Shown in pieces: positions 1 to 12,217 of a DNA stretch of 64,000 nucleotides; the first letter of the stretch is position 1; every line of letters begins with the position of its first letter. The notes under the pieces were generated by a model. The model saw only the letters and a program-made list of their open reading frames with translations. It was not told the DNA's origin and did not search any database. Location: the NCBI RefSeq assembly GCF_019430905.1, contig NZ_JAHYCA010000001.1, positions 124,001-188,000 on the forward strand. The letters are read 5' to 3'. The position numbers and the translations under genes are program-made. The DNA is from Billgrantia antri. Its GTDB lineage: Bacteria; Pseudomonadota; Gammaproteobacteria; Pseudomonadales; Halomonadaceae.

Positions 1-2213
<2,213 letters not shown>

Positions 2214-2268
2214 ACCGAACCTACTGTATACATTGCCAGCCTTTCCACGCGCTTGCCCTTACCCTGCT

Positions 2269-3948
2269 TCAACGGTCGCTTCCCCCTTCGGCACGCCAGA
2301 CCGCTTCGAGCAGGGCCCGGGTGGAGGCATCCATCTGCTCGTGTCCGTGCTGATCGGCCAGCATGCGCTCGGTTTCGCCGGCGATCTGCTTGCCCAGCTC
2401 CACCCCCCACTGATCGAAAGGGTTGATATCCCAGATGGCAGCCTGAACGAACACCTTGTGCTCGTAGAGCGCGATCAAGGCTCCCAGGGTCGCCGGCGTC
2501 AGGCGATCGAGCAGCAGCGTCGTGGAAGGCTGGTTGCCACGGTAGCGTTTGTGCCCCGGTCGCTCGCCCGGTTCGTCGATGGCGTCGTCACCAAGCATCA
2601 GCAGACGCGACTGGGCAAAGCAGTTGGCCAGAGTCAGGCGGTGCTGGGCCTTGAGATGATCGCGAGTCGCCGCGTCCTCGACATCGTCGTAGCGCTTGAG
2701 CGGGGCAATGAAATCGCACACCACCGGCTGGGTGCCCTGATGCAGCAATTGATAGAAGGCGTGCTGGGCGTTGGGGCCGAGCTGCCCCCACAGCACCGGG
2801 CAGGTGGAGTAGCTCACCTGGCGGCCGTCGTGGGTCGCCGACTTGCCGTTGGACTCCATCTCGAGCTGCTCGAGGTAGGCGGCGAAGTGCTCCAGGCGGC
2901 CGTCGTAGGGCAGGATCGAGTGGGCGCGAATGTCGAGGAAGTTGACGTTCCAGATCCCCGCCAGCGCCAGCAGCACCGGCAGGTTGTCGCCGAGAGGCGC
3001 CTTGGCGAAGTGCTCGTCCATGGCGTGGGCGCCGGCGAGCAGCTCGCGGAAGTTGGCCATGCCGATCACCAGCGCAATGGGCAGGCCAATCGCTCCCCAC
3101 AGCGAATAGCGACCGCCGACCCACTCCCAGAACAGTAGTTGGTTGGCCTCGGCGATGCCCCACTCGCTCATCTTGTCGGGCTTGGCCGAGACGCCGACGA
3201 AGTGCTGGCGCATCACCATCTCCTCGTCGACACCTTGGATGCCGTCCTCAACCAGGCGTGCCATCAGCCAGTCGCGGGCAGTGCGCGCGTTCGACAGGGT
3301 ATCGATGGTGGTGAACGACTTCGACGAGATCACGAACAGCGTGGTCTCGGGGTTGAAGCGGGTGAGATAGTCGGCGAGCTGAGAGCCGTCCATGGTAGAG
3401 GCGAAGTGAACCTCGACATGGTGCGCATCGGCAGGCCGATAGTCGGCCAGCGCATGGGTCACCATCAGCGGGCCGAGATCGGAGCCCCCTACACCGAGAT
3501 TGACCACGTCGTGAATCGGCCGACCGGTGGCACCTCGCCACTGGCGGGCGTGCAGGCGCGCGACCATGGTGGCCATGCGATCCAGCGTGGCATGCACGCC
3601 GGGCACCACGTCCTCGCCGTCGACGACCAGCTCGGCCTCGGGTGGCAGGCGCAGCGCCGTATGCAGCGCCGGACGATCCTCGCTGATGTTGACGTGCTCG
3701 CCATTCAGCAGCGCCTGGATGCGCTGTGGCACCTCGACTGCACGCGCCAGGTCGAGCAGGCGCTCAAGCGTGGCGTCGCTCCAGCGCTGCTTCGACAGGT
3801 CGAGGGTCAGCCCTGCCGCCTGTCGCATGAAGGCGCCGCCTCGATCCTCATCGACGAACAGCTCGCGCAGGTGGGTAGTGCGCATCTCCTCGGCGTGTTC
3901 CATCAGCCGCTGCCAGGCGCCAGTCTGGTCGATCGGAGCGTGGTTCAT
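2269..3948 (-). CDS. pgi: glucose-6-phosphate isomerase
   Basis: 559 residues from the ATG at 3948, which is preceded by a strong AGGAGG ribosome site. The frame stays open further upstream to 4818, but that part is antisense to cmoA and has no ribosome site. The protein shows the PGI signatures: NLGVGGSDLGP for sugar-phosphate binding, WEWVGGRYSLWGAIGLP, and DQWGVELGK near the C-terminus. It interconverts glucose-6-phosphate and fructose-6-phosphate in the cytosol. Length matches the family (E. coli 549). It sits between yqiA downstream and divergent cmoA, with a 216-bp intergenic region that must hold both promoters. Confidence 0.96.
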   Translation of the reverse strand: MNHAPIDQTGAWQRLMEHAEEMRTTHLRELFVDEDRGGAFMRQAAGLTLDLSKQRWSDATLERLLDLARAVEVPQRIQALLNGEHVNISEDRPALHTALRLPPEAELVVDGEDVVPGVHATLDRMATMVARLHARQWRGATGRPIHDVVNLGVGGSDLGPLMVTHALADYRPADAHHVEVHFASTMDGSQLADYLTRFNPETTLFVISSKSFTTIDTLSNARTARDWLMARLVEDGIQGVDEEMVMRQHFVGVSAKPDKMSEWGIAEANQLLFWEWVGGRYSLWGAIGLPIALVIGMANFRELLAGAHAMDEHFAKAPLGDNLPVLLALAGIWNVNFLDIRAHSILPYDGRLEHFAAYLEQLEMESNGKSATHDGRQVSYSTCPVLWGQLGPNAQHAFYQLLHQGTQPVVCDFIAPLKRYDDVEDAATRDHLKAQHRLTLANCFAQSRLLMLGDDAIDEPGERPGHKRYRGNQPSTTLLLDRLTPATLGALIALYEHKVFVQAAIWDINPFDQWGVELGKQIAGETERMLADQHGHEQMDASTRALLEAVWRAEGGSDR

Positions 3949-4164
3949 AGCAATCCTCCTTGACGTTTTGCGGAAGCAACCGCGTCGTTGACGGCCAGCG
4001 TGAGACGAGCGAATCCTTCGCTCACAGGCTAGCCTTGTATCCGCCTGTAAATCCATAGGCCTGCAGGATCCGGGTACGATCCCGCACCGGCATGGCGCGT
4101 CGACCGTGCAGTCGACCGGCGGCAGGCGTAGAATACCGGCCTGTTCCACGTTACCGGCCTGCTC

Positions 4165-4908
4165 ATGAGTGACGCATCTTATCGCGACGCGATCTTTTCC
4201 ACACCCCTGGACCGGGTGGCGCGCTTCTCCTTCGACGAACGCGTCGTGGCCTGCTTCCCCGACATGATCCGCCGTTCGGTACCCGGCTACGGCCAGATAC
4301 TGGGCATGCTGGGGCTGATCGCGGGGCGCCACCTGCGCCACGGCGCCCATGTCTACGACCTGGGCTGCTCGCTGGGTGCCGCCAGCCTGGCCCTGGCCGG
4401 CCAGTTGCCGGCGGACGCCTTTCGCCTCACCGCAGTGGACATCTCGCCGGCCATGGTCGCCCGCGCCCGTGAGACCCTCGCCGCCGAGTGCCCCGAACAC
4501 GCCATCGAGGTCATCGAGGGGGACATTCGTACGCTCGACTACCGACAATCGGGCATGGCGATCCTCAACTTCACCCTGCAGTTCCTGCCGCCCGAGGATC
4601 GCGAGGCACTGCTGGCGCGCCTCTACACGGCGCTGGAGCCCGGCGGCGTGCTGGTGCTTTCGGAAAAGGTGGTCGATCCCGACGAACGCGACAACGCCTG
4701 GCGGGTGGAGCGCTACCACGACTTCAAGCGCGCCAACGGCTACAGCGAACTCGAGATCAGCCAGAAGCGCACGGCGCTGGAGAATGTGCTGGTGCCGGAT
4801 ACTCTGGAAGCCCACCATGCACGTCTGGCCCGGGCCGGCTTCTCACGCTCGCTGACCTGGTTCCAGTACCTCAACTTCGCCTCGCTGATTGCATTCAAGG
4901 AGGCCTGA
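4165..4908 (+). CDS. cmoA: carboxy-S-adenosyl-L-methionine synthase
   Basis: 247 residues, the normal CmoA length. It opens with [20 protein letters not shown], typical of the family, and carries SAM-binding motif I ([12 protein letters not shown], about residues 63-74) and the conserved [10 protein letters not shown] segment. CmoA converts SAM and prephenate to carboxy-SAM, which CmoB uses to make 5-carboxymethoxyuridine at the wobble position 34 of several tRNAs. The stop lies one base before the cmoB GTG, so the two are translationally coupled. The last acting enzyme of the pathway, cmoM, is also in this window near 28.4 kb. Confidence 0.95.
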   Translation: MSDASYRDAIFSTPLDRVARFSFDERVVACFPDMIRRSVPGYGQILGMLGLIAGRHLRHGAHVYDLGCSLGAASLALAGQLPADAFRLTAVDISPAMVARARETLAAECPEHAIEVIEGDIRTLDYRQSGMAILNFTLQFLPPEDREALLARLYTALEPGGVLVLSEKVVDPDERDNAWRVERYHDFKRANGYSELEISQKRTALENVLVPDTLEAHHARLARAGFSRSLTWFQYLNFASLIAFKEA

Positions 4909-4909
4909 G

Positions 4910-5902
4910 GTGGCGATTCCTCCCGAGCAGCGCCCGCTTTATAGCGCCTTTATCGATCAGGGCCTGGAAACCTGGCTCGCCAACCTGCCGGAACAGCTGG
5001 CCCGCGGCCTCGACCGCCAGCGCTACGGCGACTTGCCGGCCTGGGAGAAAGCGGTGGCCAAGCTACCCACGCTGCCCGAGGTGCGCGACGTCCAACTGGA
5101 TAAAGATACGGTAGCGGTGGATTGCGCCCTCGACGACAGCCGGCGGCGCCAGTGCGAGAACCTGCTACGCAAGCTGATGCCGTGGCGCAAGGGTCCCTAC
5201 CGGCTCGCCGGTATCCACATCGACACCGAATGGCGCTCCGACTGGAAATGGCAACGGGTCGCCCCGCACCTGGCCTCGCTGGTCGGTCGGCGGGTGCTCG
5301 ACGTGGGCGGCGGCAGCGGCTACCACGCATGGCGCATGGCCGGCGCCGGGGCCGCCTTCGTGCTGGTGATCGACCCCTCGCCGCGCTTCTATTACCAGTT
5401 CCAGGCGCTGCGCCACTTCGTCGGCGACGCCGACGGCGGACGCACCCACTTCCTGCCGGTAGGCATCGAGGACATGCCCGAGCGGCTCGCCTTCTTCGAC
5501 ACGGTGTTCTCCATGGGCGTGCTGTATCACCGCCCTTCTCCGCTGGAGCACCTGCAGCAGTTGAAGGAGGCCCTGCGCCCCGGTGGCGAGCTGGTGCTGG
5601 AAACGCTGGTGGTGGAGGGCGACGAAACCACGGTGCTGCTGCCCGGCGAGCGCTACGCCGCCATGCCCAACGTCTACTTCCTGCCCTCTTCCGCGGCGCT
5701 GTGCCAGTGGCTCGAGCGCTGCGGGCTGATTAACGTGCGGGTAGTGGACGAAGCGCCCACGTCGCTGGACGAGCAGCGCACCACCGAGTGGATGACCTTC
5801 CAGTCGCTGGCCGATTTCCTCGACCCGACCGACCCGACGCGCACCCGCGAGGGCTATCCGGCGCCGCGGCGGGCGGTGGTGATGGCGACAAAACCGCTGT
5901 AG
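4910..5902 (+). CDS. cmoB: tRNA U34 carboxymethyltransferase
   Basis: 330 residues. I chose the GTG at 4910 because AAGGAGG at 4897-4903 sits 6 bases before it; an in-frame ATG at 4889 lies inside cmoA and lacks a ribosome site. The C-terminal methyltransferase domain has motif I VLDVGGGSGYHAWRM and the family segment FSMGVLYHRPSPLEHL. CmoB transfers the carboxymethyl group of carboxy-SAM to 5-hydroxyuridine-34 of tRNA. It is adjacent to cmoA, its cofactor supplier. Length agrees with E. coli CmoB (323). The gene ends 12 bp from the convergent cueR. Confidence 0.95.
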   Translation: MAIPPEQRPLYSAFIDQGLETWLANLPEQLARGLDRQRYGDLPAWEKAVAKLPTLPEVRDVQLDKDTVAVDCALDDSRRRQCENLLRKLMPWRKGPYRLAGIHIDTEWRSDWKWQRVAPHLASLVGRRVLDVGGGSGYHAWRMAGAGAAFVLVIDPSPRFYYQFQALRHFVGDADGGRTHFLPVGIEDMPERLAFFDTVFSMGVLYHRPSPLEHLQQLKEALRPGGELVLETLVVEGDETTVLLPGERYAAMPNVYFLPSSAALCQWLERCGLINVRVVDEAPTSLDEQRTTEWMTFQSLADFLDPTDPTRTREGYPAPRRAVVMATKPL

Positions 5903-5914
5903 CGACAAGACACG

Positions 5915-6343
5915 TCAGGACGTTTCGACGTCCCGCTCGTGGCTCTCCGCGACGCTCTCTGCCGCCAAGTCACTCAGGATCGGACAGTCCGGCCGCTCGT
6001 CCCCGCGGCAGTGCTTCACCAGGTGTTCCAGGGTTCGGCGCATGTCCTGCAGCTTCTGGATCTTGCCATCCAGCTCCTCGATGTGCGCCTGGGCGACGGC
6101 CTTGACGTCGGCACTGGCCCGATGGCGGTCCTGCCACAGGGCGAGCAGGTTGCCCATCTGCTCCACCGAGAAGCCCAGGTCACGGGCCCGGGAGATGAAA
6201 CGCAGCGCGTGAACCTCCTTCTCGCGGAAGACCCGGTATCCCGCCTCCGTGCGACTGACCGGGCCGATCAGGCCAATGCTCTCGTAGTAGCGGATCATCT
6301 TTTCCGAGATGCCGGATGCCTTCGCCGCTTGTCCGATATTCAT
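5915..6343 (-). CDS. cueR: MerR-family Cu(I)-responsive regulator CueR
   Basis: 142 residues from the ATG at 6343, with GGGAGAG just upstream; earlier in-frame starts would lie in the promoter. The N-terminal winged helix MNIGQAAKASGISEKMIRYY is MerR type. The metal-binding loop has Cys112 and Cys120 (HCRGDERPDCPI), the positions of the two Cu(I)-binding cysteines in E. coli CueR. A one-residue insertion or a Ser77 pattern for divalent metals is not seen. It would bind Cu(I), Ag(I) or Au(I) and activate the divergent copZ-copA promoter by DNA distortion. It is convergent with cmoB. Confidence 0.93.
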   Translation of the reverse strand: MNIGQAAKASGISEKMIRYYESIGLIGPVSRTEAGYRVFREKEVHALRFISRARDLGFSVEQMGNLLALWQDRHRASADVKAVAQAHIEELDGKIQKLQDMRRTLEHLVKHCRGDERPDCPILSDLAAESVAESHERDVETS

Positions 6344-6407
6344 CGGTCTCTCCCGCATGCTCACGTGAATCCAGGGAAGTGCCCCGACCGCAAGGGCGCT
6401 TATGCAT

Positions 6408-6438
6408 TTGACCTTACAACAATGGGAAGGTTTATGCT
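6408..6438 (+). promoter_or_regulatory. CueR-type promoter with operator, driving copZ-copA
   Basis: A -35 TTGACC (6408-6413) and a -10 TATGCT (6433-6438) are separated by 19 bp, the over-long spacer typical of MerR-family activated promoters. The spacer is filled by a 7-7-7 imperfect dyad, ACCTTAC-N7-GGAAGGT at 6411-6431, matching the known CueR box style (ACCTTCC...GGAAGGT) with two mismatches in the left arm. It lies 49 bp upstream of copZ and reads toward copZ-copA. Confidence 0.85.
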
Positions 6439-6486
6439 GACTGTCGTCAAGGCAAAACCCTTGCTTCCACAAATAGGAGCCTGTTC

Positions 6487-6684
6487 ATGCTGACTCTCAG
6501 GATACCGGACATGTCCTGCAACCATTGCGTCTCGGCGATCTCGGCCGCAGTGAAATCCGTCGATAATGACGCCAGTCTGGAATTCGATCTTGCCCAACGG
6601 CAAGTCAAGGTGGATAGCACGGCTGAAGACGAGGCGATCCGGACGGCCATTGAAGACGCCGGTTACGCCAGCGAAGCGGCATAG
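6487..6684 (+). CDS. copZ: CopZ-type copper chaperone
   Basis: 65 residues forming a single heavy-metal-associated domain. The MxCxxC copper site is at Cys11 and Cys14 (DMSCNHC). The family hands Cu(I) to CopA and to CueR. AGGAG at 6475-6479 lies 7 bases before the ATG. It is the first gene behind the CueR-type promoter and is followed 57 bp later by copA, so the two are probably co-transcribed. Length and motif fit the family; nothing unusual. Confidence 0.92.
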   Translation: MLTLRIPDMSCNHCVSAISAAVKSVDNDASLEFDLAQRQVKVDSTAEDEAIRTAIEDAGYASEAA

Positions 6685-6741
6685 CGCTATGCCCTTCCCA
6701 CACTGAAGGATACAACCTCCATCCAAGCGGAGTCACACGTC

Positions 6742-9297
6742 ATGTCGACCCATTCGGCCCCACCAGCAGTTCAAGAAGTTCACAACGCTGACGAAGCGCT
6801 TTCCTTGCCCATCGAAGGCATGAACTGCGCATCTTGCGTGGGCCGGGTCGAGAAAGCGATCCGCGGCGTGCCAGGGGTCGTCGACGTTTCCGTCAACCTG
6901 GCCACCCAGCGCGCTCAGGTGGTGTTCGCTTCCGGCCAGGCGGATCTCGCCGGTGTCGTGGCGGCAGTGGAAAATGCTGGCTACCCCGCCGTCAGCGAGA
7001 CCATCGAGCTATCGGTCGAGGGGATGAGCTGTGCCTCCTGCGTCGGCCGCGTGGAGCGCAAGCTCGCCGACGTGCCCGGAGTACTCGAGGCCAGCGTCAA
7101 CCTGGCCACGGCGACGGCCACCGTGAAAGTGGTGACCGACGCCGTGACCGCGCCGCGCCTGATCGAAGCCGTGAAGGCGGCGGGCTACGACGCCGAGGCC
7201 ACCAGCGACGCACCGGATCGCAGTGATCGCGAACGCGAGGCCCGTGAACGGGAGATCGCCGAGCTGAAGCGTGCGGTAACCATCGCCACGGTATTCACAT
7301 TGCCACTCTTCGTGCTGGAGATGGGCTCGCATTTCATACCAGGGCTGCATCACTGGCTACAGATGAGCCTGGGCCAGCAGAACCTGTTCTATCTGTTCTT
7401 CGTGCTGGCTTCGATCGTGCAGTTCGGCCCTGGCCTGCGCTTCTACCAGAAGGGCTGGCCCGCCCTGATGCGCGGCGGCCCCGACATGAACTCGCTGGTA
7501 ATGCTGGGCACCTCCGCCGCCTGGGGCTACTCGGTGGTGGCCACCTTCCTGCCCCAGGTGCTGCCGGCCGGCACGGTGAACGTCTACTTCGAGGCCTCGG
7601 CGGTGATCGTCACGCTGATTCTCGTCGGCCGCTACTTCGAGGCCATCGCCAAGGGCCGCACCAGCGAGGCGATCAAGGCGCTGATGAAGCTCCAGGCCAA
7701 GACCGCCCGCGTGGTGCGCGACGGTGAGGAAATGGAGATCGGCATCGACGCGGTGCGCCAGGGCGACATCGTGCTGGTGCGACCCGGCGAGAAGGTCCCG
7801 GTGGATGGCCAGGTCATCGACGGCAGCTCCTTCGTCGACGAGTCGATGATCACCGGCGAACCCGTGCCGGTGCGCAAGGAAGCCGGCGCGGACGTGGTCG
7901 GCGGTACCCTCAACAAGATGGGCAGCTTCAGCTTCCGCGCCACCAAGGTCGGCGCCGACACCCTGCTTGCCCAGATCGTGCGCATGGTCGAGCAGGCCCA
8001 GGGCTCGAAGCTGCCGATCCAGGCCATAGTGGATAAGGTCACTACCTACTTCGTCCCTGCCGTGCTCATGGCAGCCCTGATCACCATCGGCGTCTGGCTG
8101 GTCTTCGGCCCCGCCCCCGCGCTGACCTTCGCCCTGGTCAACGGCGTGGCGGTGCTGATCATCGCTTGCCCGTGTGCCATGGGCCTGGCCACCCCCACCT
8201 CGATCATGGTGGGGACCGGCAAGGCGGCGAGGATGGGCGTTCTGTTCCGCAAGGGCGAAGCCCTGCAGTCGCTGCGCGACGCCAAGGTGATCGCATTGGA
8301 TAAGACCGGCACCCTGACCAAGGGCCGGCCCGAGCTCACCGACCTGGTTGTGGCCAAGGATTTCGACGAAGCCGATACCCTGCGCCTGGTGGCCTCCGTC
8401 GAGCGTCAGTCGGAGCACCCCATCGCCGAGGCGATCGCCAGCGCGGCCAAGGCCCGCGGGCTGGAGCCCGGTGCCATACAGGGCTTCGAGGCCATTCCCG
8501 GTTTCGGCGTCACGGCCCGGGTCGATGAACACCGGGTGGACGTCGGTGCCGATCGCTACATGCGCCAGTTGGGCCTGGACGTGGAAACCTTCGCCGAGAG
8601 CGCGCACCGGCTTGCCGACGAGGGCAAGTCGCCGCTGTACGCCGCCATCGATGGCCGCCTGGCCGCCATCATCGCCGTCGCCGATCCGATCAAGGAGTCT
8701 ACCCCGGCCGCCATCCGCGCGCTGCACGCCGAGGGTCTGCAGGTGGCGATGATCACCGGCGACAACAGGCGCACCGCCGAGGCAATCGCCCGCCGCCTCG
8801 GCATCGACAAGGTGGTAGCCGAGGTACTGCCCGACGGCAAGGTGGATGCGGTGAAGCAACTGCAGGCCGAAGGCGGCCTGGTGGCCTTCGTCGGCGACGG
8901 CATTAACGATGCCCCGGCACTGGCCCAGGCCGACGTGGGGATCGCCATCGGCACCGGCACCGACATCGCCATCGAATCCGCCGAGGTGGTACTGATGTCC
9001 GGCGATCTGCGCAACGTGCCCAATGCCATCGCGCTGTCCCGGGCCACCATCCGCAACATCAAGCAGAACCTGTTCTGGGCCTTCGCTTACAACACCGTGC
9101 TGATCCCGGTGGCCGCCGGCGCGCTGTTTCCCGCCTTCGGGATCCTGCTCTCGCCGATCTTCGCCGCCGTGGCAATGGCCGCCTCGAGCATCTGCGTGCT
9201 TACCAACGCGCTGCGCCTCAAGGGCTTCAAGCCGCCGCTCGCGATCGAGACGGATAATCATGTCGAGCCGAATTCGCACCGCTCTGCGCCGGCTTGA
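6742..9297 (+). CDS. copA: Cu(I)-exporting P1B-type ATPase
   Basis: 851 residues. Two N-terminal metal-binding domains carry GMNCASC (Cys29, Cys32) and GMSCASC (Cys97, Cys100). The transmembrane metal site CPC is at 476-478. The phosphorylated aspartate lies in DKTGT at 520-524, TGD is in the P-domain, and the hinge GDGIND is at 718-723. These mark a Cu(I)/Ag(I) exporter of the inner membrane, pumping cytosolic copper to the periplasm. It follows copZ behind the CueR promoter. Two metal domains in tandem is common in Gram-negative CopA. A long open frame on the opposite strand is a composition shadow. Confidence 0.97.
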   Translation: MSTHSAPPAVQEVHNADEALSLPIEGMNCASCVGRVEKAIRGVPGVVDVSVNLATQRAQVVFASGQADLAGVVAAVENAGYPAVSETIELSVEGMSCASCVGRVERKLADVPGVLEASVNLATATATVKVVTDAVTAPRLIEAVKAAGYDAEATSDAPDRSDREREAREREIAELKRAVTIATVFTLPLFVLEMGSHFIPGLHHWLQMSLGQQNLFYLFFVLASIVQFGPGLRFYQKGWPALMRGGPDMNSLVMLGTSAAWGYSVVATFLPQVLPAGTVNVYFEASAVIVTLILVGRYFEAIAKGRTSEAIKALMKLQAKTARVVRDGEEMEIGIDAVRQGDIVLVRPGEKVPVDGQVIDGSSFVDESMITGEPVPVRKEAGADVVGGTLNKMGSFSFRATKVGADTLLAQIVRMVEQAQGSKLPIQAIVDKVTTYFVPAVLMAALITIGVWLVFGPAPALTFALVNGVAVLIIACPCAMGLATPTSIMVGTGKAARMGVLFRKGEALQSLRDAKVIALDKTGTLTKGRPELTDLVVAKDFDEADTLRLVASVERQSEHPIAEAIASAAKARGLEPGAIQGFEAIPGFGVTARVDEHRVDVGADRYMRQLGLDVETFAESAHRLADEGKSPLYAAIDGRLAAIIAVADPIKESTPAAIRALHAEGLQVAMITGDNRRTAEAIARRLGIDKVVAEVLPDGKVDAVKQLQAEGGLVAFVGDGINDAPALAQADVGIAIGTGTDIAIESAEVVLMSGDLRNVPNAIALSRATIRNIKQNLFWAFAYNTVLIPVAAGALFPAFGILLSPIFAAVAMAASSICVLTNALRLKGFKPPLAIETDNHVEPNSHRSAPA

Positions 9298-9326
9298 CAA
9301 GAGGTTTGTCACTGAAGCCCACCGTT

Positions 9327-10583
9327 TCATCGACTCCCATGGGAAGCGCTTTCGTTAATAACGGCTCGCCTGGTCGCCCAGGCGAAGCCGAGCAGCCCCA
9401 CGATCGGGCCGGGAACGAGCAGCCAGGCGGCGTGCAGCCCCACGCGTTCGAACAGCGTCGTCGTGGCGGCGATGGAGACCACGGTGATGGCGAAGCCGAT
9501 GGAATTCTGAATCGCCAATGCGGCACCGACCAGCTCGCGCGGGCAGGCCTGTGCCGAGAGGGCGGAAAACTGCGGCGAGTCCGCGATCACGGTCGCTCCC
9601 CACACCAGCAGTAGCAGGCCCAACGCTATGGCCGGCAACGCCTGCCAGAACAGCGCGAACACCAGGGCGCAGACACCCGAGGACGCCAGGGCGCCCAGCG
9701 CCACCCTGGCGCTGCCGATGCGTCGCGATAGCCATCCGCCGACGACACAGCCCAGCGCCCCGACGCCGATGATGGTAAACGCCATCCCGGAGACTCCCAG
9801 CGCGCCGTACCGACTGGCTAGCACCGTCTGCGACACCAGCAGCGGTACCACCGTCCAGAAGGCGTACAGCTCCCACATATGGCCGAAGTAACCCAGCGCG
9901 GCCGCGCGAAAGCGATGGATCCGGAACGCGTCCAGCACAATGGGCCGCCGCCCTGTCTCGGGGTCCAAGGATGTCTTGCGCTGGCGGGCATCCGGCAGGT
10001 GAGGTATGTCGCCCAGCCAGCGGATCATCACCGCACCGAGCAGGGCGAGTCCGGACGAGGCAAGAATGATTGTCTGCCAGGGGAGTTCAGCCCCCACCTC
10101 CCGCAGCCCATGAGGCAGCGCCGTACCCAGCGTCAGCATGGCCACCAACTGAGCCAGCGCCTGACCGGTACGCTCCGGCGCCCAGCTGACGATCAGCTTC
10201 ATGCCTACCGGATAGATGCCCGCCAGCGACAGCCCGACCAGGAAACGAAACGCCAGCGCGCTGGCCAGCCCTTCCGACAGCAGGGCAAAACCAGCGTTGA
10301 ATAGGGCGCCAGCCAGCGCACAGCAGACGAAGATCCGGCTGGCGCGATAACGATCCGCCAGGCCGCCGAGGGCCATGGTCAGCGTACCGAGAATGAAGCC
10401 GACCTGCACCGCGCTGGTCAGCCAGCCGATATCGGCGGCGCTGACGTGCCAGGTGCGCATTAGGTCGTCCGCCGCGCTGTTGGCGCTGAACCACAGCGAG
10501 GTACCGAACAGCTGGGCTATGGCGATCGTTGCCACGGGCCACGTATCGCTTCGGGGGTTCCCCTCTACGTTGCCTGACGTCAT
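9327..10583 (-). CDS. MFS transporter, substrate unknown
   Basis: 418 residues from the ATG at 10583, with GGAG 7 bases upstream; an earlier in-frame start at 10631 lacks a ribosome site. Twelve hydrophobic segments are apparent. The loop 2-3 motif [13 protein letters not shown] is the MFS signature A variant (GxLADRxGRR type), and a related [13 protein letters not shown] follows in the second half. It could export a drug or metabolite, or import an organic anion; sequence alone does not say. It is convergent with copA (29 bp apart), but nothing ties it to copper. Confidence 0.8.
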   Translation of the reverse strand: MTSGNVEGNPRSDTWPVATIAIAQLFGTSLWFSANSAADDLMRTWHVSAADIGWLTSAVQVGFILGTLTMALGGLADRYRASRIFVCCALAGALFNAGFALLSEGLASALAFRFLVGLSLAGIYPVGMKLIVSWAPERTGQALAQLVAMLTLGTALPHGLREVGAELPWQTIILASSGLALLGAVMIRWLGDIPHLPDARQRKTSLDPETGRRPIVLDAFRIHRFRAAALGYFGHMWELYAFWTVVPLLVSQTVLASRYGALGVSGMAFTIIGVGALGCVVGGWLSRRIGSARVALGALASSGVCALVFALFWQALPAIALGLLLLVWGATVIADSPQFSALSAQACPRELVGAALAIQNSIGFAITVVSIAATTTLFERVGLHAAWLLVPGPIVGLLGFAWATRRAVINESASHGSR

Positions 10584-10814
10584 TGTGGTTCTCCGGGTCG
10601 CTCGAGCCAGGCACTGACACGACCCGGCCATGATCGAGGCACGGCCAGCATGCTTCGCCAGGCACGAAGACAGGCTCCCGACAACCTCGGCATTAAAGCA
10701 AGCGCAGCGAGTCGACCGTGCGCTACGGACTACACCACTGCGCCATGTTTCAATGCTGGCAGAATCCCGACCACCCGTACATCAGCAGAATTCGATGGTA
10801 ACCGCCGCCAGGCC

Positions 10815-12134
10815 CTAGACCCCAAACGGATAGGTATCCGGCACCTCCTCCGGTCGCCACAGCTCACCCTTGTCGAACGGCTCCACGGCACGGGTCTCGT
10901 CGACATGGAAAACGGCATCGAACTGCTGCGCCACCGAGGCCTTGAAATAATGGCTGATGCGTTCCGATTCGGGCCGGTAGATCACGCCGATGGCGCGCTC
11001 CCATTGCGGCTCCTTCAAGGGGGCGGCTCGCTCGCCCAACGGCAGGTAGAAGTCGCCGGGGCCGCTATCGTGAAGCAGCCGCTCGACGCTGCCCTCCATG
11101 GAAGGGCGCACCTTGCGATGTTCCACCGGGCCATCCCAGTCGCGGGCCGCCGAGACGAAGCCGGTGTGAGTGGTGAACCCCACCAGCAGAGCCTGCTCGG
11201 CACCGAAGCGATGACGCACAAGCTGGCCGACATTGTGCTGACCACGATGCCAGCCCATGTCGGTGAACTCGGCATCGCCCAGGTGCGAATTGTGCGCCCA
11301 TACCACCAGCTTGCCCTGCCCACCCTGACGACGCAGGTGCTCGCGCAGCTCGGCGATGGTATCGGTCATGTGCTCGTCGCGCAGGTTCCAGGTATCCACC
11401 CGCGAGCCGAACATGGCGCGGTAATAGTGCTCCGCATTGACCACCACGCGGGCATTCTGTTCGGCGAAGAACTGCTCGTCCCGCGAGCGCCGGCCATCCT
11501 CGCGCAGGTAGCCGGTCGATTTTTTCAGCAGGTCGGCAAGCAGGCGCACGGCGGCATCTTCGCAGATGCGGCTGAGGCCGAAGGCAGCGTCGTGCCCATA
11601 GCGCACCGGGTCGCCGCCATGATCGAGGCAGCCGTAGCCCTCGCGGGCGATGCGCGCCTGCTCCGGGTCAATGCCTTCTAGATACTCGATCACCGCTTCC
11701 GCCGAGCGGTGCAGGCTGTAGATGTCGAGGCCGTGGAAACCGACCTGCTCATCGGCATGCTTGCCGGCATTGTACTCCTTGAGCCAGCCGATGAAGTCGT
11801 GCACCTCGGTGTTGCGCCACATCCAATGCGGAAAGCGCTGGAAGTCGTCGAAGGCGCTCTTGAGCGTGTCGTCGTCTTCGCCGCGCGCGTAGCGGTTGAG
11901 CCGTAGCGCATCGGGCCAGTCGGCCTCGACGATCACTGCCTCGAAGCCCTTCTCGCGGATCAGGCGGCGGGTGATCTCGGCACGCATGCGATAGAACTCG
12001 GCGGTGCCGTGGGAGGCCTCCCCGAGCAGCACCAGTGAGCGCTCACCGACCTGCTCGAGCAGGCGGTCGTAGTCGCTGCTACGGCCGTCGAGCGGTATGG
12101 CATTGTCGAGAACGTAGTCCTGGGGAGTGGTCAT
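10815..12134 (-). CDS. erythromycin-esterase-family protein
   Basis: 439 residues. The N-terminal half has the family's GEASHGTAEFYRMRAEITRRL block (His42) and IVEADWP (Glu70), the positions of the active-site His and Glu in Ere-type esterases. The middle has the HGLDIYSLHRSAEAV segment and a later VVWAHNSHLGDA. Ere enzymes open macrolide lactones, but chromosomal relatives are widespread and most have no known resistance role, so the natural substrate is undetermined. It stands alone, 83 bp upstream of the Zn-peptidase stop and 183 bp from the divergently placed MFS region with no clear operon partner. Confidence 0.82.
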   Translation of the reverse strand: MTTPQDYVLDNAIPLDGRSSDYDRLLEQVGERSLVLLGEASHGTAEFYRMRAEITRRLIREKGFEAVIVEADWPDALRLNRYARGEDDDTLKSAFDDFQRFPHWMWRNTEVHDFIGWLKEYNAGKHADEQVGFHGLDIYSLHRSAEAVIEYLEGIDPEQARIAREGYGCLDHGGDPVRYGHDAAFGLSRICEDAAVRLLADLLKKSTGYLREDGRRSRDEQFFAEQNARVVVNAEHYYRAMFGSRVDTWNLRDEHMTDTIAELREHLRRQGGQGKLVVWAHNSHLGDAEFTDMGWHRGQHNVGQLVRHRFGAEQALLVGFTTHTGFVSAARDWDGPVEHRKVRPSMEGSVERLLHDSGPGDFYLPLGERAAPLKEPQWERAIGVIYRPESERISHYFKASVAQQFDAVFHVDETRAVEPFDKGELWRPEEVPDTYPFGV

Positions 12135-12217
12135 GAACGCACCTCCTCCGTGAGTTCGTTGACTTCACCCAGCACTTTAGGAACCGCTCCCGCTTACGCT
12201 CAAGGGTTGGGAGAGGG

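Noticed and set aside
3949..4818. N-terminal extension of pgi through the divergent region
   Set aside because: Open by chance across cmoA; the AGGAGG-preceded ATG at 3948 gives the correct family length.
7357..9330. 657-codon open frame antisense to copA
   Set aside because: Low-information His/Gln/Gly/Asp-rich translation typical of the reverse of G/C-biased codons; copA on the other strand has all ATPase motifs.
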